Of a DNA stretch of 64,000 nucleotides, positions 63,077 to 64,000 are shown piece after piece. The first letter of the stretch is position 1; each line of letters starts with the position of its first letter. The position numbers were made by a program, and so were the translations under genes. Origin of the DNA: JAJPKK01 sp963702755. Lineage in GTDB: Bacteria; Pseudomonadota; Alphaproteobacteria; Rhizobiales; Xanthobacteraceae. Location: NCBI GenBank assembly GCA_963702755.1, contig CAVPDZ010000010.1, positions 600,329 through 664,328 on the forward strand. The letters are read 5' to 3'. The notes under the pieces are model-generated. The model made no database searches and was not told the origin of the DNA. It saw only the letters and a list, made by a program, of their open reading frames with translations.

Positions 63077-63643
63077 TCAATCGCACCAGCTTTCGCGGCG
63101 CCCGCCGCCGTAGCGACGGGCGAGGCCGCGTCCCAGCAATTCACTCGATACGTTCGCGATCGAACGAGTGCGCGCGTCGGCAACGACGCGCCCGCCGTAT
63201 TTGTCGAGCGCGACATCGAACACCCCGACCGCTCCCTCGGCGAGCATGGCGGAGAGCGCGTCGCGCGCAGCCTCGGCCTTGGCGCGCTCGGCGGGACATC
63301 GCGCCCGCAGCTCCGCCGCGTCGATGCCGCGCAGCCGCACCTTGGTGGTGATGTCGAGGCCGGGCCAGACATGGACCCGCGCCTCGAAGGTATCGCCGTC
63401 GATCACCTGCAATACGTCCGCCGGCACGGCCGCCGGGGTCGGACCGCGCGCGGTCGGCGCCGTCGGCGCGGGCATCGCCGGAACTTGGATTTCCGCTGGT
63501 GCTGATTCGTTTGCCACGGGCGCCGATCGGCCCTGCACGATGGAGCCGACGGCGAGCCCGGCGAACAGGCCGCACGCAAACGTCAACCCGGCAATCCCGG
63601 CCCTCGTCGACCGCAAGGAATATGATCTGGCGAATTTGATCAT
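63077..63643 (-). CDS. Thermonuclease (SNase) family protein
   Basis: A 188-residue protein with an N-terminal hydrophobic segment (AGLTFACGLFAGLAVGSIV, signal or anchor) and a Pro/Ala-rich linker to about residue 72. The nuclease-like OB-fold domain follows: VLQVIDGDTFEARV carries the calcium-site Asp, KVRLRGIDAAELRARCPAE the catalytic Arg and Glu region. C-terminal LLGRGLARRYGGG closes it. Its end converges with the L,D-transpeptidase gene. Confidence 0.88.
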   Translation of the reverse strand: MIKFARSYSLRSTRAGIAGLTFACGLFAGLAVGSIVQGRSAPVANESAPAEIQVPAMPAPTAPTARGPTPAAVPADVLQVIDGDTFEARVHVWPGLDITTKVRLRGIDAAELRARCPAERAKAEAARDALSAMLAEGAVGVFDVALDKYGGRVVADARTRSIANVSSELLGRGLARRYGGGRRESWCD

Positions 63644-63689
63644 ATTCCTATGTATACTTACCAGTGGGCGAATGGCAACAGCGCATCAA

Positions 63690-63974
63690 TCACAGATTGA
63701 GGCCGGTGCGCGTTGCTAGTACAGCGCGCGCCTTAGAAGTCCGTGGCGATGCCCGGACCTCCCAGTCGCCATAGCGGGTCGGTTCCGGGCCCTTGCGGCC
63801 GTTGATTTCCTTCGGCCGCGCGGTCGCATTGCGGTCGAGTTCGGCGCGGCGCGCTTCTGCTTCGGCGAGCGCGCGCTGCGCTTCGGGCGAGAGGACGCGC
63901 GGTTTCGCTCCTACAGCATTCGAGGCACCGGAGTCGGGACCGGTTGCGGTCCTGGAGGGATCATTTGCGCTCAT
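63690..63974 (-). CDS. DUF1674 / SdhAF4-like succinate dehydrogenase assembly factor
   Basis: A short protein with an acidic-basic helical part and the family core RPKEINGRKGPEPTRYGDWE, which in SdhAF4 homologs assists flavinylated SdhA. Relatives end shortly after with GIATDF. Here a run of C at 63752-63754 is one short; adding one base would read VRGIATDF and stop at 63733. As it stands the frame runs on to 63690 with an unrelated tail, so the true 3' end is probably 63733. Cytoplasmic. Confidence 0.8.
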   Translation of the reverse strand: MSANDPSRTATGPDSGASNAVGAKPRVLSPEAQRALAEAEARRAELDRNATARPKEINGRKGPEPTRYGDWEVRASPRTSKARAVLATRTGLNL

Positions 63975-64000
63975 GGAACTTAAGATGCGCGGCTTGATCG

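Noticed and set aside
1..64000. tRNA, rRNA, CRISPR arrays, prophage or origin of replication
   Set aside because: No cloverleaf-like sequence, rRNA segment, regular spacer array, phage structural gene or dnaA-box cluster was seen.

Overview
The window looks like chromosomal DNA of a high-GC alphaproteobacterium of the Rhizobiales (Bradyrhizobium/Xanthobacteraceae neighbourhood). This is inferred from codon use, from several families of palindromic intergenic repeats, from many NitT/TauT-type ABC importers, and from small proteins such as the 70-residue family at 61771-61983. I see no rRNA, tRNA or CRISPR array. The content is almost wholly catabolic and respiratory: uptake systems, ring-attacking oxygenases, PQQ and molybdenum dehydrogenases, and amidohydrolases.

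Layout. 1-3555 (minus): a PQQ alcohol dehydrogenase followed by a MxaJ-like binding protein and an ABC ATPase that runs off the left edge. 3.9-15.2 kb: an aromatic-acid island with a gentisate-dioxygenase-like cupin, RidA, a NitT/TauT ABC importer, a GST, a three-component Rieske oxygenase (ferredoxin, alpha subunit, reductase) with an unknown protein inside it, and two tandem bicupins. 15.2-17.3 kb: a GNAT plus RimK-like ATP-grasp pair. 17.3-21.8 kb: a creatininase-family hydrolase divergent from a THI5/NMT1-type ABC importer and a DMT permease. 22.0-24.6 kb: RidA and a thiamine-diphosphate E1 alpha/beta pair with no E2 or E3. 24.8-28.3 kb: a secreted alpha/beta hydrolase, a symporter-like membrane protein, a DUF2905 protein and a peptidase remnant. 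28.4-33.0 kb: a three-subunit molybdenum hydroxylase (YagTSR/Pao type) divergent from a TetR gene, with two tandem palindromes between them. 33.1-36.6 kb: a VOC protein and a second PQQ dehydrogenase. 36.8-46.8 kb: a catabolic cluster with a dihydropyrimidinase-like hydrolase, a gamma-resorcylate-decarboxylase-like protein, a RutA-like flavin monooxygenase, an alpha/beta hydrolase, a creatinase-fold protein, and an ABC importer with two paralogous binding proteins. 47.0-56.3 kb: a TAT-exported FAD oxidase, a heme/beta-propeller protein, a two-subunit exported molybdenum dehydrogenase, a GlcG-like protein and a third PQQ dehydrogenase. 56.5-64 kb: small envelope proteins, an IS5 remnant, acetyl-CoA synthetase, an L,D-transpeptidase, a nuclease and an SdhAF4-like protein.

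How it fits together. Several units can be read as import plus degradation of aromatic or N-heterocyclic acids. The 51-60 kb part suggests periplasmic alcohol to aldehyde to acid oxidation followed by acyl-CoA activation. All three PQQ dehydrogenases carry an Asp two residues after the presumed catalytic Asp, the pattern linked to lanthanide use. No pqq biosynthesis genes are in the window.

Caveat on sequence quality. About 28 frame breaks in 13 otherwise well conserved genes, mostly single extra bases, interrupt reading frames. Four of them change GANTC to GANTTC. I think consensus errors are more likely than mass gene decay, but raw reads are needed. Such genes are labelled pseudogene with their intended product.
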